This document shows positions 36,132 through 44,606 of a stretch of DNA of 64,000 bases, in pieces. Positions within the stretch are counted from its first letter, which is position 1. The number at the start of each line of letters is the position of its first letter. This DNA is from Pseudomonas viridiflava (lineage in GTDB: Bacteria; Pseudomonadota; Gammaproteobacteria; Pseudomonadales; Pseudomonadaceae): contig NZ_UPSE01000198.1 of assembly GCF_900573885.1 (NCBI RefSeq), forward strand, positions 186,001 through 250,000, read 5' to 3'. The notes beneath the pieces are model-generated. The model searched no databases. It was not told the origin of the DNA and saw nothing but the letters and a program-made list of their open reading frames with translations. Made by a program: the position numbers and the translations under genes.

Positions 36132-36640
36132 TTCAACACCCGTAAGGCTGGAGAGGTGATTTCGCCGTCGCTGAGCTGGCGCAACGCCTGGCGCGCGCGG
36201 GACAGACGCGACATCACGGTGCCAATCGGCACGTTGAGAATTTCGGCAATTTCCTGGTAGCGAAGGCCTTCCACCGTCACCCATAGCAACAGGGCGCGCT
36301 GTTCATGGGGCAAGCGCTCGAAAGCGGCGAGGGTGGTTTGCGCCACAACCGTGCGTTCGGCGGAGGGCGCGTAGTGGTCGTCCTGGCTGCCGGTAAACAA
36401 TTCCAGCACCCGTCGGTAGCGGCTGGCGCTGCGGTGCGCATCGAGAAACTGGCGATACAAAATGGCAAACAGCCAGGCGCGTAAATCGCCCTCGGGCTGC
36501 TTGCTGGCCCACGCGCCCAGGGCCTTTTCCAGGCTGGCCTGCACCAGGTCGTCGGCGCTGGCGGGGTTGCGTGTCAGCGACTGGGCGAAGCGCCGCAGCC
36601 GGGGCAGCAGGTCGCGTAATTGGTCATCGATACCGTGCAT
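36128..36640 (-). CDS. ECF RNA polymerase sigma factor
   Basis: 170 residues. Region 2 is LLPRLRRFAQSLTRNPASADDLVQASLEKALGAW, and region 4 is RLPHEQRALLLWVTVEGLRYQEIAEILNVPIGTVMSRLSRARQAL. The ATG at 36640 matches the start of similar ECF factors; an ATG at 36667 is in frame but has no better ribosome site. Its own promoter region has a GGAAT-N16-CGTCT motif identical in spacing to that of the divergent peroxidase gene, so it should be autoregulated. Confidence 0.92.
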   Translation of the reverse strand: MHGIDDQLRDLLPRLRRFAQSLTRNPASADDLVQASLEKALGAWASKQPEGDLRAWLFAILYRQFLDAHRSASRYRRVLELFTGSQDDHYAPSAERTVVAQTTLAAFERLPHEQRALLLWVTVEGLRYQEIAEILNVPIGTVMSRLSRARQALRQLSDGEITSPALRVLK

Positions 36641-36691
36641 GGCGGTGCAGATTCCAGAACGTGGCATTGGAAAAATAACGTGTGCAGCGAG

Positions 36692-36717
36692 AGACGACGC
36701 AGGGCTGACTTTATTCC
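36692..36717 (-). promoter_or_regulatory. ECF-type promoter of the sigma/anti-sigma operon
   Basis: Read on the minus strand: GGAAT (-35, 36717-36713), 16 bases, CGTCT (-10, 36696-36692). It lies about 52 bp upstream of the sigma gene start. The elements, including the AA after GGAAT, are the same as in the plus-strand promoter at 36752-36777. Confidence 0.72.
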
Positions 36718-36751
36718 CGCTGGTGCCGAAAAATAAATAATTCGTTGCCAG

Positions 36752-36777
36752 GGAATAAACCGGGAGGCGTGGCGTCT
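36752..36777 (+). promoter_or_regulatory. ECF-type promoter of the peroxidase/cytochrome operon
   Basis: GGAAT (36752-36756), 16 bases, CGTCT (36773-36777), 33 bp before the peroxidase start at 36810. Mirror image of the sigma-gene promoter, with the same spacing. Confidence 0.75.
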
Positions 36778-36809
36778 GACTGCACCTTTGCCTGATTCTG
36801 GAGTTCTCC

Positions 36810-37889
36810 ATGGCACCGAACGACCCTCAACCGCGGCCGCCCCTCAGCCCGCTCAGCCTGGCCGTGCGCTTCGGCGCAATTGGCGCGGTGACGCTGCTGC
36901 TGGCGGGCGCGCTGGCCTATACCGGCGGCTATTTCAGCCCGCAGCGCATTACCCCTGATCGGGTGGTCGATGTGTTGGAAAAGAACAACGGCGAGCACCC
37001 CGGCTTTCGCCGCAACCACCCCAAGGGCGTGTGCGTGACTGGTTACTTCGAGAGCAACGGCGCGGCGGCCTCGCTGTCGTCTGCCGAGGTCTTCAGCGCC
37101 ACGCGCACGCCGGTGCAGGGGCGCTTTTCCCTGCCGACCGGTAACCCGTATTCCCCCGACAGCGCGGCGCCGCTGCGCAGCATGGCGTTGCGTTTTCAGC
37201 AGGCTAACGGTCAGCAATGGCGCACCGGCATGAACAGCATGCCGGTGTTTCCAGTGGGCACGCCGGAAGCGTTTTTCGGTCTGCTGCAAGCCACCGCGCC
37301 AGACCCCGCCACGGGCAAACCCGATCCGACAAAAGCCGGCGCCTTCTTCGCTTCGCACCCTGAAACCGGCGCCTTTCTCGCCTGGGCGAAAACGGCAAAA
37401 CCAGCCGCCAGTTTCATTACGGAAACCTACAACAGCGTCAACGCCTTCTACCTTACCAACGCCGCCGGTCAGCGCCAGACCGTGCGCTGGAGCATGGTCG
37501 CCACCACGCCGGCAGACAGCGTGGCGCCGCAGGCTGAAAACTACCTGCTCGCCGACTTGCAGAAACGCCTGGCCGCCGGCGCGCAGCGTTGGGACCTGGT
37601 GCTGACCCTCGCCAACCCCGGCGACCCCAGCAACGATGCGAGCAAGGCGTGGAGCGGCGAACACCGCACCGTCACGGCGGGCACCCTGGTGCTCGAACGC
37701 GAACAGGCGCAAGACAGCGGCGAGTGCCGCGACATCAACTACGACCCGCTGATTCTGCCCAGCGGCATCGAAGGCTCCGACGACCCGTTGCTCGCCGCCC
37801 GTTCCGCCGCCTACGCGGCATCCTATAAACGCCGCACGGGCGAAGTCAGTTCGTTGCCCGTCAGCGCCTCGCAGGAGTCCCGCCCATGA
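36810..37889 (+). CDS. Catalase-family peroxidase (SrpA-like), membrane-anchored or exported
   Basis: 359 residues. An N-terminal hydrophobic segment at about 19-42 (VRFGAIGAVTLLLAGALAYTGGYF) would export or anchor the catalase-fold domain in the periplasm. The domain matches the small catalase-related peroxidases (HPGFRRNHPKGVCVTGYFESNGAAASLSSAEVF; FITETYNSVNAFYLTNAAGQRQTVRWSM; QRWDLVLTLANPGDPSNDASKAW; CRDINYDPLILPSGI). Haem-dependent; expected to remove peroxides. Ends with ATGA overlap with the cytochrome b561 gene, which would deliver electrons. Confidence 0.92.
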   Translation: MAPNDPQPRPPLSPLSLAVRFGAIGAVTLLLAGALAYTGGYFSPQRITPDRVVDVLEKNNGEHPGFRRNHPKGVCVTGYFESNGAAASLSSAEVFSATRTPVQGRFSLPTGNPYSPDSAAPLRSMALRFQQANGQQWRTGMNSMPVFPVGTPEAFFGLLQATAPDPATGKPDPTKAGAFFASHPETGAFLAWAKTAKPAASFITETYNSVNAFYLTNAAGQRQTVRWSMVATTPADSVAPQAENYLLADLQKRLAAGAQRWDLVLTLANPGDPSNDASKAWSGEHRTVTAGTLVLEREQAQDSGECRDINYDPLILPSGIEGSDDPLLAARSAAYAASYKRRTGEVSSLPVSASQESRP

Positions 37890-38419
37890 GCACTCAGCAT
37901 TTCTCTCTGCCCGCGCGCCTGCTGCACTGGCTGATGGCACTGATGATTCTCGCCATGTTGTTTATCGGCGTTGGCATGGTGGCGACCGTGTCGGAGCGGC
38001 ACCAATGGTTACTCAACCTGCACAAGCCCGTGGGCATCGCCATTTTGCTGCTGGTGATCGTGCGGCTGGTGGTGCGTTTCAGCTCCACCACGCCGCCGTT
38101 ACCGGCTGACTTGCCCGCCGTGCAGGCGCTCGCGGCGAGGCTGTCCCACGTGCTGCTGTACGCCTTGATGCTGGCGCTGCCGTTGGTAGGCTGGGCGATG
38201 ATTTCGGCGGCCGGCGATCCGGTCATGCTCGGCAGCAATCTGCAATTGCCGGCGTTGCTGGGCGCCGACGCGCCGACGTTTGCCGTGCTGCGCAAGGCCC
38301 ATCGCTATTTCGCGTATCTGCTGTTCGCCACCGTGCTGCTGCACCTGGCCGGCGCGTTGTTTCACGCCTGGGTGCGGCGTGACCACGTGCTGCACAGCAT
38401 GGCGCGCGGGCCGAAATAA
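37886..38419 (+). CDS. Cytochrome b561
   Basis: 177-residue, four-helix di-haem membrane protein. PARLLHWLMALMILAMLFIGVG, LLNLHKPVGIAILLLVIVRL, LSHVLLYALMLALPLVGWAM and HRYFAYLLFATVLLHLAGALFHA carry the four expected haem-ligand histidines. Passes electrons from quinol to a periplasmic partner, here most likely the overlapping catalase-family peroxidase. Expression is expected from the ECF promoter at 36752-36777. Confidence 0.93.
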   Translation: MSTQHFSLPARLLHWLMALMILAMLFIGVGMVATVSERHQWLLNLHKPVGIAILLLVIVRLVVRFSSTTPPLPADLPAVQALAARLSHVLLYALMLALPLVGWAMISAAGDPVMLGSNLQLPALLGADAPTFAVLRKAHRYFAYLLFATVLLHLAGALFHAWVRRDHVLHSMARGPK

Positions 38420-38423
38420 GCGG

Positions 38424-38852
38424 CTATTGAATGCCCCACTGGCCGCCGGCCTTCTCGCAGTCGGTGCGCACTTGCGACGGGTCTTTCAGGTCGTAGTAGT
38501 AAGTCAGCACCTTGGCGCCTTTGTCGATATTCACCGAGTCGGCGTTTTTGTCTTTGCTGCTGGAGCGCTGGTTCGCCAGCGCTTCCTGAGTGAGCGTGGC
38601 GGTGCAGGTGCCGCTGGGTTTTGCCGGGCAGCTGGCGACCTTGTGCTTGTTGGTGGTGAGCGTTTCCTTGCTTTCATTGCTGCACGACCAGTCCAGGCTG
38701 CCGGCGGGCGCGCCTTGGTATTCGTAACAGGTTTTCCCTTCCACCATCGGCACCGCCGCGCTTTGCGAGCGGATGTCGACCATGCAGGCTTCGGCCCACA
38801 CGCCAGTGGAGGCAACGCTGGAAAAGAACAGGGCAAGCAGTCGGGCTTTCAT
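38424..38852 (-). CDS. Hypothetical exported protein with six cysteines
   Basis: 142 residues. Signal peptide MKARLLALFFSSVASTGVWA. The mature chain has Cys in EACMVDI, KTCYEYQ, WSCSNES, ASCPAKPSGTCTATLT and TDCEKAGGQWGIQ, so it is probably disulfide-bonded in the periplasm. The short C-terminal C-x-x-x-GGxW motif is like that of other secreted Pseudomonas proteins. I do not recognise a function. Convergent with cytochrome b561. Confidence 0.72.
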   Translation of the reverse strand: MKARLLALFFSSVASTGVWAEACMVDIRSQSAAVPMVEGKTCYEYQGAPAGSLDWSCSNESKETLTTNKHKVASCPAKPSGTCTATLTQEALANQRSSSKDKNADSVNIDKGAKVLTYYYDLKDPSQVRTDCEKAGGQWGIQ

Positions 38853-38979
38853 GGCGGGCGGCCTTTATTGTTGTGGTGTTGAGTTGTGAAACAGCCGTCG
38901 CGCTTTGGTTCAGCGGGTTGGATGAATGGTCAGAGGCGCGTCTACACTGCAAACCATTCAAACCCCGCGGAGTTCTTCC

Positions 38980-39828
38980 ATGACGTTGCTGACCCGAGTG
39001 TTGTTGGTGTTGTCACTGCTCATGCCTGGCTACCAGGCATTGGCGCAGACCGATGAGGCGTATCAGCAGGAAGCCCAGCACGCCAAGGCGCTGCTGCTCA
39101 AGGCCGTGGACTACTACGAAAAACACGGCGATGCGGCCTTGGCGGCATTCAGCCGTCAGGGTGAGTTCGTTACCGGCCAGTTGTACGTGTACGTGGTCAA
39201 CACCCAGGGCGTGATGCTCGCCAGCGGCGGGCCATCGGTAATGCTGGTGGGGCGCGACGTGTCTGCCACGCTGGACGCCGACACCAAACGCGCCTTCGCC
39301 CGCGCCATCAGCGAGCCGCAAGGAGAAATACACGAAGCCGAATACCGCTGGGTCAACCGCCAGGACGGCAAGGTCGAGCGCAAACACACCTACTTCCAGC
39401 GCATCAACGACCGCATTCTTGCCGTCGGTTACTACCTGCCTCGGGCCAAACCCGAAGAAGCTAAACAACTGCTGACCGAAGCGGCGGCCGCCATCGAAAA
39501 AGACGCCAAAACCACCTTTGCCGCCATCAACGACCTGGATCCGCGCTACCTGCAAGACGACCTGTATGTATTTGCCGTAGACCTCACCAGCAAACGCTTC
39601 GTCGCCCACGGCTACAACCGCCGCCTGATCGGCACCGACTTCGCCAACCTCAAAGCCCCCGACGGCGCCGCCATCGGCCAGCGCATGCTCGACGCCGTGA
39701 ACACCGACGGCCACGGCGAACTTGAATACCTCTGGCGCAACCCCGTAACCGACCGCAACGAACACAAACACGCGTACCTGAAAAAGGTCGGCAACTACCT
39801 GGTGGCAGTAGGGTATTACTCGCGGTGA
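38980..39828 (+). CDS. Exported tandem Cache-domain protein
   Basis: 282 residues: signal peptide (LTRVLLVLSLLMPGYQALAQ) and two single-Cache domains of about 120 residues each. The repeat is plain: VDYYEKHGDAALAAFSRQGEFVTGQLYVYVVNTQGVMLASG against AAIEKDAKTTFAAINDLDPRYLQDDLYVFAVDLTSKRFVAHG, and both end in K(H)TYFQRINDRILAVGYY or KHAYLKKVGNYLVAVGYY. There is no membrane or signalling domain, so it is a free periplasmic ligand-binding protein, possibly supplying a chemoreceptor or kinase elsewhere. Confidence 0.9.
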   Translation: MTLLTRVLLVLSLLMPGYQALAQTDEAYQQEAQHAKALLLKAVDYYEKHGDAALAAFSRQGEFVTGQLYVYVVNTQGVMLASGGPSVMLVGRDVSATLDADTKRAFARAISEPQGEIHEAEYRWVNRQDGKVERKHTYFQRINDRILAVGYYLPRAKPEEAKQLLTEAAAAIEKDAKTTFAAINDLDPRYLQDDLYVFAVDLTSKRFVAHGYNRRLIGTDFANLKAPDGAAIGQRMLDAVNTDGHGELEYLWRNPVTDRNEHKHAYLKKVGNYLVAVGYYSR

Positions 39829-39838
39829 CCGACGACTT

Positions 39839-40080
39839 GTAGGAGCCACCTTGGTGGCGAATCCTGCAAACGAATTTTTGATCCGCGTTCTGTAGGAGCG
39901 GCTTCAGCCGCGATTGGCCTGGCCTGAAAACGGCGATATCCGCCCAAGCGCATCGCGGCTAAAGCCCCTCCTACAGAGTGCTCCATCGACGATTTGTAGG
40001 AGCCACCTTGGTGGCGAACCCTGCGAACGGAATTCGAGAATTGTGTTTCCAGGGTTCGCTAGCCAGCTAGCTCCTACAGG
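39839..40080. repeat. REP cluster (one single and two doublets)
   Basis: A single GTAGGAGCCACCTTGGTGGC at about 39839; a doublet with arms 39890-39914 (TGTAGGAGCGGCTTCAGCCG) and 39951-39976 (reverse); and a doublet with arms 39995-40021 and 40052-40080. Two REP subtypes (GCCACC..GGTGGC and GCGGCTTCAGCCGC) are mixed. Fills the gap between the Cache gene and the convergent LysR gene. Confidence 0.9.
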
Positions 40081-40086
40081 GCGCGT

Positions 40087-40995
40087 TCACACGGCGACTT
40101 CAGCCTTTTCATCCTCTTTGCGAATCTCTTCCAGCATCGCCTGGGCCGCCGGCGACAGGCTGTGGCCGGCGCGGGTTACTACGCCGTAGGCGGACTGCTG
40201 CGCCGGTCGGCTGCCGGCCAGGGGCAATACGTCGAGGCGGCCGGCGGTGACGTCTTCGGCTACTACATCCCACGGCGCCAGGCTGATGACGTCGCTGCAC
40301 GCCACCAGCGCCTTGAGCACCATAAAGTTGTCGCACTCGATGCCTAGCAGTTGCTCGCGGCCGCTCACGCGGCGCAGCGCGGTTTCTACTTCCACGGGCA
40401 GCAAAGTGCCTGCCAGCGGGTAGGCGGAGAGGGCGTCGGGGGTCAGGTCACGCTGTTTCAGCAGCGGATGGCCGGGGCGGCAGAAGAACACGCCGCTGCG
40501 TGGTTTAAGCGGTTCGATGGTCAGCAACGGGTCGCCACGCAGTTCGCGACAGTCGGCAACAAACAGCTCGACGCTTTCATTCAGCAGCCGCTGACGCAGG
40601 CTGCGCCAGTCTTCAATGGTCAGCTGCACGCGGATTTTCGGGTACTGGCTCACCAGCTTACCCAGCGCCCGCGGAATCAGGTGCGCCGCCGGGTACGGGC
40701 CGGCGCCCAGGCGCAGCTCGCCGGCCTCCAGGTTGCCGAGTTGATTGACGGCGTTGTGCAGCGAGCGATTGGCTTCCAGTAACCGCCGCGCGTGTTCCAG
40801 CACCAGCTTGCCATGGGCCGTGAGCACCGCCTGGCGCGGGCCGCGGTCGAGCAATTGGCAGCCCAGGCTGGCTTCCAGCGCTTGCACGCTGCGCGACAAC
40901 GCGGGCTGGCTGAGGTTGACCGCCTCGGCCGCGCGGGCGAAATGGCCGTGTTCGGCTACGGCAACGAAGTGGCGGAGCTGGCGCAGGTCATTCAT
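40087..40995 (-). CDS. LysR-family transcriptional regulator
   Basis: 302 residues. Winged helix-turn-helix at 4-63 (LRQLRHFVAVAEHGHFARAAEAVNLSQPALSRSVQALEASLGCQLLDRGPR), effector domain after it (ECDNFMVLKALVACSDVISLAP). It is divergent from the alkylsulfatase gene with 96 bp between start codons, so it is its likely regulator, as in other sulfatase loci. Confidence 0.9.
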   Translation of the reverse strand: MNDLRQLRHFVAVAEHGHFARAAEAVNLSQPALSRSVQALEASLGCQLLDRGPRQAVLTAHGKLVLEHARRLLEANRSLHNAVNQLGNLEAGELRLGAGPYPAAHLIPRALGKLVSQYPKIRVQLTIEDWRSLRQRLLNESVELFVADCRELRGDPLLTIEPLKPRSGVFFCRPGHPLLKQRDLTPDALSAYPLAGTLLPVEVETALRRVSGREQLLGIECDNFMVLKALVACSDVISLAPWDVVAEDVTAGRLDVLPLAGSRPAQQSAYGVVTRAGHSLSPAAQAMLEEIRKEDEKAEVAV

Positions 40996-41091
40996 GCGGT
41001 TCTCGCATCAGAAAGTGAATAATTTTGCATTGGAATTATCAGTCTGCCTTTGCGAGGCTGCGTTCGTCCACAACAACAAAAGACGTTTCCC

Positions 41092-42879
41092 ATGCGCGCA
41101 CTCACTCGCTTCAGCACCTTGCTGCTGGCCGCCGCCCTGCCGATATCTGCCTTGGCGGCATTGCCTGCCGAAACCATTCAGCCGTCCATCAATCCCGAGC
41201 TGGCCGAACACACCAAGGTGTTCAACAAGCAAATCTACAAAGTCACCGACTCGGTTTACTCCGCCGTGGGCTGGAGCATTGCCAACAGCGTGATGGTGAT
41301 CGCCCCGGAAGGCTTGATCATTTTCGACGCCGGCGAGTCGCCGGAAGAGTCGGCCAAGGTGTTCGCCGAATTCCGCAAAATCAGCGACAAGCCGGTGAAG
41401 GCCATTGTTTACAGCCACTTCCACCCGGACCACATCAACGGCGTGAAAGGCTTCGTCTCAGAAGAACAGGTAAAGAGCGGCGAGGTGCAGATTTACGCCC
41501 ACGAAACCCTGCTGGAAAACGTAGTCACCCAGGGCGCGCTGGTCGGCCCGATTCTGGCCATGCGTTCGGCCTACACCTTTGGCGCGGCGCTGAATGAAGC
41601 CGACCGTAAAGACATGAACGGCGGCATCGGCCCGATTGCCGTGGGCGGGCAGAGCACCTTCATTGCCCCGACCATCACCTTCAAAGACAAACTCGACACC
41701 ACCATCGCCGGCCTGCGCGTTCAATTGCGCTGGGCACCGAGCGAGGCGCCGGACGAGATCGTCATGTACCTGCCCGACAGCCGCGTGCTGCTTAGCGCCG
41801 AGGTGGACCAAGGGCCGACGCTGCCCAACATCCACACCTTGCGCGGGGCCAAATTCCGCGACCCGGTCGCCTGGGTCAACAGCCTCGACCTGCTGCGTGA
41901 ATACCGCGCCGAGTACATGGTGCCGTCCCACGGTCGCCCGGTAACCGGTGCCGAGAACGTCGAAGGAGTGCTGCGCATGACCCGCGACGGCATCGCCTAT
42001 ATTCACGATCAGACCGTGCGCTGGATGAACAAAGGCCTCACGCCGGACGAGTTGGTCGAAAAAGTGAAACTGCCGCCGCACCTGGCCGGTTACACGCCGT
42101 ACCTGCGGGAGTACTACGGCACCGTCAGCCACAGCGTTCGGCAGATTTACGAAGGCTATCTGGGCTGGTTCAAAGGCGACCCGGTAGACCTCAATCCCAT
42201 TCCTCCGGTGGAAAAAGCCACGCGCATGGTCGCGCTCATGGGCGGCCACGACAAAGTGCTGCTGGCTGCAGGCGATGCGTATCTGAACGGTGATTACCAG
42301 TGGGCCGCCGAGCTGGCCACGTACGTGATTCGCATCGACCACGAAGACAGCCTGGCGCGCGACATCAAGGCACGCAGCTTCCGCAAGCTTGGCTATGCGC
42401 AGATGAACATCAACTGGCGCAACTGGTACCTCACCAGCGCCATGGAGCTGGAAGGCACCCTGGGCGAGGCGCAACTCACCGGAATGGCCAAGCGCCTGCG
42501 TGGCACCTTTCTATCGCCCGACATGCTGAAAAACCTGCCGGTGAAGGTGTTCCTGCAAAACTGGATCACCCGTATCGACCCGGAAAAAGCCGACGACGTA
42601 AACCTCACCCTCGGCTTCAGCTTTCCCGATATCAACGAGCAATGGGCGCTGGAAATTCGCCGTGGCGTGGTGCAGCTGCACAGCGGCATTCCAGAGGGCA
42701 CGGTGCTGAAGCTAACCCTCGACAAAACCTACCTGGACACCGTCATCAGCGGCCAGAACAGCCTGCTCAAGGGCGCGGTACTGGGTGATGTGAAGGTCGA
42801 CGGCAACCTGCTCGACATCAAAACGTTCCTCGGCTGCTTCGACTTCGCCGACAGCCCCATCAACCTCACCCTGCGCTAA
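41092..42879 (+). CDS. Alkyl sulfatase / metallo-beta-lactamase-fold hydrolase (SdsA1-like)
   Basis: 595 residues with a signal peptide (MRALTRFSTLLLAAALPISALA). The N-terminal metallo-beta-lactamase domain has HFHPDH at 109-114 and MVPSHGRPV further on; an alkyl-sulfatase dimerisation domain (DYQWAAELATYVIRIDHEDSLARDIKARSFRKLGYAQMNINWRNWYLTSAMELEG) and a C-terminal SCP2-like domain follow, which is the SdsA1/BDS1 order. Hydrolyses primary or secondary alkyl sulfates in the periplasm. The zinc motif reads SHFHPDH, where classic SdsA1 has TH.H.DH, so the exact substrate may differ. Regulated probably by the divergent LysR gene. Confidence 0.9.
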   Translation: MRALTRFSTLLLAAALPISALAALPAETIQPSINPELAEHTKVFNKQIYKVTDSVYSAVGWSIANSVMVIAPEGLIIFDAGESPEESAKVFAEFRKISDKPVKAIVYSHFHPDHINGVKGFVSEEQVKSGEVQIYAHETLLENVVTQGALVGPILAMRSAYTFGAALNEADRKDMNGGIGPIAVGGQSTFIAPTITFKDKLDTTIAGLRVQLRWAPSEAPDEIVMYLPDSRVLLSAEVDQGPTLPNIHTLRGAKFRDPVAWVNSLDLLREYRAEYMVPSHGRPVTGAENVEGVLRMTRDGIAYIHDQTVRWMNKGLTPDELVEKVKLPPHLAGYTPYLREYYGTVSHSVRQIYEGYLGWFKGDPVDLNPIPPVEKATRMVALMGGHDKVLLAAGDAYLNGDYQWAAELATYVIRIDHEDSLARDIKARSFRKLGYAQMNINWRNWYLTSAMELEGTLGEAQLTGMAKRLRGTFLSPDMLKNLPVKVFLQNWITRIDPEKADDVNLTLGFSFPDINEQWALEIRRGVVQLHSGIPEGTVLKLTLDKTYLDTVISGQNSLLKGAVLGDVKVDGNLLDIKTFLGCFDFADSPINLTLR

Positions 42880-42920
42880 ACCCGGCCAAACAAAAGTGCG
42901 GGAGAAAAAGCAGGCATGAA

Positions 42921-43050
42921 TCCGTAGGTTGGGCTGAGCTAGAGCGACGCCCAACGTGACGTTTAAGCCGGTGGTGCGCTGTTCCGTTTGGTGCGGCGGT
43001 TGGCTTTGCGTGACGTTGGGCTTCGCGTTCCGCTCAACCCAACCTACGGA
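42921..43050. repeat. 130-bp palindromic intergenic element
   Basis: Left end TCCGTAGGTTGGGCTGAGC and right end GCTCAACCCAACCTACGGA are complementary at 18 of 19 positions. Inner parts GACGCCCAACGTGACGTTT and TGACGTTGGGCTTCGCG also pair imperfectly. No gene fits in it. A half copy is at 52845-52877. The right end abuts the start of the DUF1145 gene. Confidence 0.78.
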
Positions 43051-43058
43051 TGTTTTTT

Positions 43059-43307
43059 ATGCACGTGATGTCGTTCCTGAAAGGCGCCCTCGCCATGTTC
43101 TGGCTGATGGCCTTGCTCAATATCATTTACCCGTTCGGCGAGCCGTTGCATCGGCCGTTGCTGCTGGTCACCGGCGTGTTGCTGCTGGCCCATGCCGGCG
43201 AAGCGCTGCTGTTCAACAGTCGTCTCAAGCAGCAGGCCTTTCCATGGCTGGAGCGGCTGCAGGTGCTGTTGTTCGGCTTTCTGCACCTGCGCGGTCTGGC
43301 GCGCTGA
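43059..43307 (+). CDS. DUF1145 family small membrane protein
   Basis: About 82 residues with two or three hydrophobic segments (ALAMFWLMALLNIIYPF, PLLLVTGVLLLAHAGEALLF). The pattern LKGALAMFWLMALLNIIYPFGEPLHRPLL belongs to the DUF1145 proteins of Pseudomonas. The ATG at 43059 is preferred because GGATG, the end of the palindromic element, can act as its ribosome site; ATG 43050 lies within that element. Function unknown. Confidence 0.75.
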   Translation: MHVMSFLKGALAMFWLMALLNIIYPFGEPLHRPLLLVTGVLLLAHAGEALLFNSRLKQQAFPWLERLQVLLFGFLHLRGLAR

Positions 43308-44363
43308 TTACAGCTTTCCGTCCGCGGCCACCTGCATAAACGCGGGCTCGAAACGCAGCTTGATATTGGCCGGGCTGCCGTTGACCACGCCGTTGGCAAA
43401 CGACACGCCGATGCTCTGCGCGCTGGTGGCTTTGCCGAGCATGCCGTGGCTGAAGGCGAAGTCTGTCAGGCGCTGCATGGCGGCGGGCAGGGCGGGGCTT
43501 TCGGCGAACGTTACGGCGCTGCGCGGCGTGTAAAACGAGCGGGTCTTGCTCAGTTGCTCTTGATAAACGGCCAGGTCGGTGCCGGTGCTTTTGGCGATGG
43601 CCGCGAGCGTGGCCGCGCCTTTTTCGTCACTGGCGCTCATGCGTTTCATCAGCTCGAACCAAGCGCCGGTCAAGGCGCGACCCAGCGCCGGGTTGGCGCG
43701 CAAGGTGTCGGTGTTTACCGCGAACAGGTGCACCACTTCCCCTGGCAAGCGGTGCGAGCTAAACACCAGCGTGCTGTCGCTGGTCTGTAACGGCGCCAGC
43801 GCCGGATTGGAAATCGCCACGGCATCAGCGCTGCCGCCGGCGAAAGCGGCGCCTCCATCGGTGAGCGGCGCGAGCGTGACGTCTTCTTCACTCAACTGCA
43901 CCGACTCCAGTGCGCGCACCAGCACGTAGTGAGCCATCGAGTTTTCCTGCACCTGCACGGTTTTGCCTTTGAGGTCTTGCGCGCGCTGGCTGCGGCCGCG
44001 CAGCAGCACGCCGTCATTGCCGGCCGAAAAGTCGCCGAGGAGCAGGGCAGTGGTGTCGATGCCGGCCGCTGCGGGTACAGTCAGCGCCTCCAGGGCGTTC
44101 ATGGTGCAGCCATCGAACTGGCCGGCGGCGTACTGCCTGGCGGCATCGCTGCTGCTGTCGACGCGCACCACCTCAATGCTGATGCCGTACTTCTTCGCCC
44201 AGCGCGCCACCACGTTTTGCTGCGCGGCATAGCCCCACGGCAACGCGCCTGAATAGTCGCTCCAGCACACCCGGAACTGGTCACGCGCAAAGGCGCTGGT
44301 GCTGCTGCCCAATGCCGCCAACAGTAGGAAAAAGGCGGTGGCTAGCGAGGGGAAAGGGCGCAT
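43308..44363 (-). CDS. ABC transporter substrate-binding protein, urea-carboxylase-associated type
   Basis: 351-residue periplasmic binding protein with signal peptide (LATAFFLLLAALGSSTSAFA). The sequence FRVCWSDYSGALPWGYAAQQNVVARWAKKYGIEVV-like opening, QFDGCTMNALEALTVPAAAGIDTTALLLGDFSAGNDGVLLRG and LKGKTVQVQENSMAHYVLVRALE fit the family found next to urea carboxylase transporters and related to sulfonate/nitrate binding proteins. CCGGAG precedes the ATG at 44363. No permease or ATPase gene is next to it, so it either works with a distant transporter or is a leftover. Confidence 0.85.
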   Translation of the reverse strand: MRPFPSLATAFFLLLAALGSSTSAFARDQFRVCWSDYSGALPWGYAAQQNVVARWAKKYGISIEVVRVDSSSDAARQYAAGQFDGCTMNALEALTVPAAAGIDTTALLLGDFSAGNDGVLLRGRSQRAQDLKGKTVQVQENSMAHYVLVRALESVQLSEEDVTLAPLTDGGAAFAGGSADAVAISNPALAPLQTSDSTLVFSSHRLPGEVVHLFAVNTDTLRANPALGRALTGAWFELMKRMSASDEKGAATLAAIAKSTGTDLAVYQEQLSKTRSFYTPRSAVTFAESPALPAAMQRLTDFAFSHGMLGKATSAQSIGVSFANGVVNGSPANIKLRFEPAFMQVAADGKL

Positions 44364-44606
44364 GGAAAAACTCCGGCATATAAAGAAAAGGGCGGGCCAG
44401 CTGGCCGGCGCCGCGAGCTTATCGCAGGGCCGTACCAGACGTTGGTCGCAACGCAAAAAATGCGAACACGTGCTTACCTCTACAGGCGCAAAGCAACCCA
44501 GCACAGTCGTGCAATTCACCGTCACATTCGAGGTGGATAGTAATGACCGGCACAGGCGCTTCGCGCGTCTTGTTCCATTGGAAAACGGACCCTTCAGGAG
44601 AGATGC

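Noticed and set aside
39839..40080. CRISPR array
   Set aside because: The repeats are inverted REP sequences of different subtypes with irregular spacing, not direct repeats with equal spacers.
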